Source: Prorocentrum cordatum
Taxonomy: Eukaryota; Sar; Dinophyceae; Prorocentrales; Prorocentraceae
Assembly: GCA_963575745.1 (NCBI GenBank)
Contig: CAUYUJ010022053.1
Location: 23,501-87,500 of the forward strand
DNA length: 64,000 nt
Reading direction: 5' to 3'
Numbering within the stretch: the stretch's first letter is position 1; the number at the start of each line of letters is the position of its first letter. This document shows positions 62,678 to 64,000 of this stretch, piece after piece. Under the pieces are notes generated by a model. It was given only the letters and a program-made list of their open reading frames with translations, had not been told where the DNA came from and did no database searches. A program made the translations under genes and the position numbers.

Positions 62678-62820
62678 CAGGGCTGGAACTAAACGTTGTG
62701 TTTCGTATTGGTGTCGTTTTGTGTTCCGTTCTGCTCTACTTGTTTTCCTGTGTCTCCCTCCCAAAACGAAAAACAGAACACGGCCGAAGTCCAGCAAAGC
62801 AGCGTTTAGGTCCAGCCCTG
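62678..62820. mobile_element. Family W hAT-like element, copy 2
   Basis: CAGGGCTGGAACTAAACGTT to CGTTTAGGTCCAGCCCTG. Duplication CCCAAGCT/CCCAACCT (7 of 8) at 62670-62677 and 62821-62828. Confidence 0.92.
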
Positions 62821-62828
62821 CCCAACCT

Positions 62829-64000
62829 CCTCGGCGCGGGTGCAGACGGCAGAGCGCTACTCTGCTGCTCAGCGCTGCCCTGCTGTGCAGAAGGTGCAGA
62901 AGGCGCAGCGCTACTCAGTAGGCCCAGACCCTGGTGTGTGCGCGCGTGCGTGTACAAATGTGGTGGCGCTTGCCTGGCCTTTTTTCCTGCGCGTGCAATG
63001 CCAGAGCTCCCCGAAGGCACTGAGAGTGGGCGGTCAGCGAGGCGAAGCAGTGCGGCTTCCGCCCCTCCCCCCGTCCCATCCCCCCCTGCCCCTTCCGCCC
63101 AGCCCCCCCTGCTCCTCGGCCTGCCCACTTTGCGGGGCAGCCCACAAGGGGTTCAGGTAGAAGGGGGTGGTGTCTTTGAAGTTTGGATCTGAGTGGTTAC
63201 AATGACGCATTCGCATCATGTGGTTGTCACAAGCACTTCGCACCACGAACTTGCATTGCCGGGGTCTTGAAACGCCGTGCGAATTCGACGTGCCAATTCG
63301 TTGCGAGCAGAATTCCGATTCAGCCATCGGAGTCGGAAAACGCTCTTAGGCACCCCACGTCGCCTGCTCGCAGGCTCTCTAGACAACCAGGTCGGATCCA
63401 GACGGTCACGCCGCAATCAGCCAGCGCAGCAGCGCAATGCAACCTGCCAGCTGCAACACGTGGAAATACAGCTGGGGTGCTGCAAGATTGGGGGCGTTCA
63501 GTCTGCTCACAGGGGCGCAAGCGGGTTGCTCGACTGTTGCCGTGGCAGTGCGATGGTCGCCATGGAATGCCGTACAACTCTCTGGCGCGATGCACTTGCA
63601 ATGCACCTGCCCGTCTGCAAGCATGTGCAAGGCGCCCCCCACGCGCACTGCAACTGCAACGCGCAAAGCACTCCGTGCAGAGCGCGCAAGCTCTCCGAAT
63701 CCGAGACGCCCGCCCGTCGTCTGCCTGAGCCTCTGGCATGCTCCCAGGCCGTCTGCAGGGCACACGCTGCCACGAACAGCGAACGGTCGCAGTCACGTTC
63801 GCACCCGCCCGTCTGACTCTTGTTTAGTCCCATCTCACTTGTTGCCACCACCCCCTTTCACCCAGATCCACTTCCTTGGGGCTGCCCAGACCATTCTCCC
63901 CTCTCTCGACGGGAAATCCGTCACGTCTGGAGTTCCACCCTCTTGCTGAAAGCCTGGCAAGCGGGCCCGTAGCTCTTGCCCGTGACCCCACTGTTTTCTC
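62829..64000. other. No gene recognised to window end
   Basis: Mixed sequence; frames of up to about 180 codons overlap on all strands around 63.2-63.95 kb with no motif. May be part of a gene continuing beyond the window. Confidence 0.45.

Overview
This is nuclear DNA of a eukaryote, most likely a dinoflagellate. The key evidence is on the minus strand at 17243-17222, where 21 of 22 positions match the dinoflagellate spliced leader (DinoSL). It lies just upstream of an intronless, GC3-rich reading frame. Supporting evidence: every intron of the one recognisable housekeeping gene ends AG|G, one of its donors is GC, gene density is very low, and the sequence is GC-rich and full of short inverted-repeat elements and microsatellites. 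The species cannot be named from the sequence alone.

Genes. (1) NOG2/GNL2, a circularly permuted nucleolar GTPase of 60S ribosome assembly, is on the minus strand in three joined exons: 11929-11401, 10938-10807 and 5052-4402. The first exon(s) were not found. The intron before the last exon is 5.75 kb long and holds more than a dozen small transposable elements. (2) A probable retrogene on the minus strand (17143-16232, 303 codons) carries a relict DinoSL and encodes a protein with a PAM2-like motif that would bind poly(A)-binding protein. (3) A decayed non-LTR retrotransposon (LINE) on the minus strand spans about 44.06-39.88 kb, with ORF1-like, APE endonuclease, reverse transcriptase and C-terminal remains broken by frameshifts.

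Everything else is repeats. At least 20 families of short (90-320 bp) terminal-inverted-repeat (TIR) elements are present, several with exact target-site duplications (TSDs): 8 bp (families A, M, W) or 5 bp (families G, I), and others TA-flanked like Tc1/mariner (H, Z). The commonest, family A, has about 11 copies, one only 6 nt inside a NOG2 intron. Such elements resemble introners. (TCC/GGA)n arrays occur throughout, several in the core of TIR elements.

Layout. 1-3.4 kb: repeats around (CAA)n. 3.4-12 kb: NOG2 and its element-filled introns. 12-16 kb: GGA arrays and elements. 16.2-17.25 kb: retrogene. 17.3-24 kb: satellites, CA/CACG and TCC arrays, an inverted pair of degenerate repeats. 24.2-25.4 kb: a homogeneous 101-bp satellite. 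25.4-39.7 kb: microsatellites, elements, and a second copy of the CAA-centred composite repeat (32.3-34.5 kb). 39.9-44.1 kb: LINE. 44-54 kb: dense small elements, some nested. 54.9-57.4 kb: low-repeat sequence with no recognised gene. 57.4-61.5 kb: subtelomere-like block (minisatellite, degenerate CCCTAA array, two diverged arrays of the 101-bp satellite). 61.5-64 kb: elements and sequence with no recognised gene. No tRNA, rRNA, CRISPR or organellar genes were recognised.
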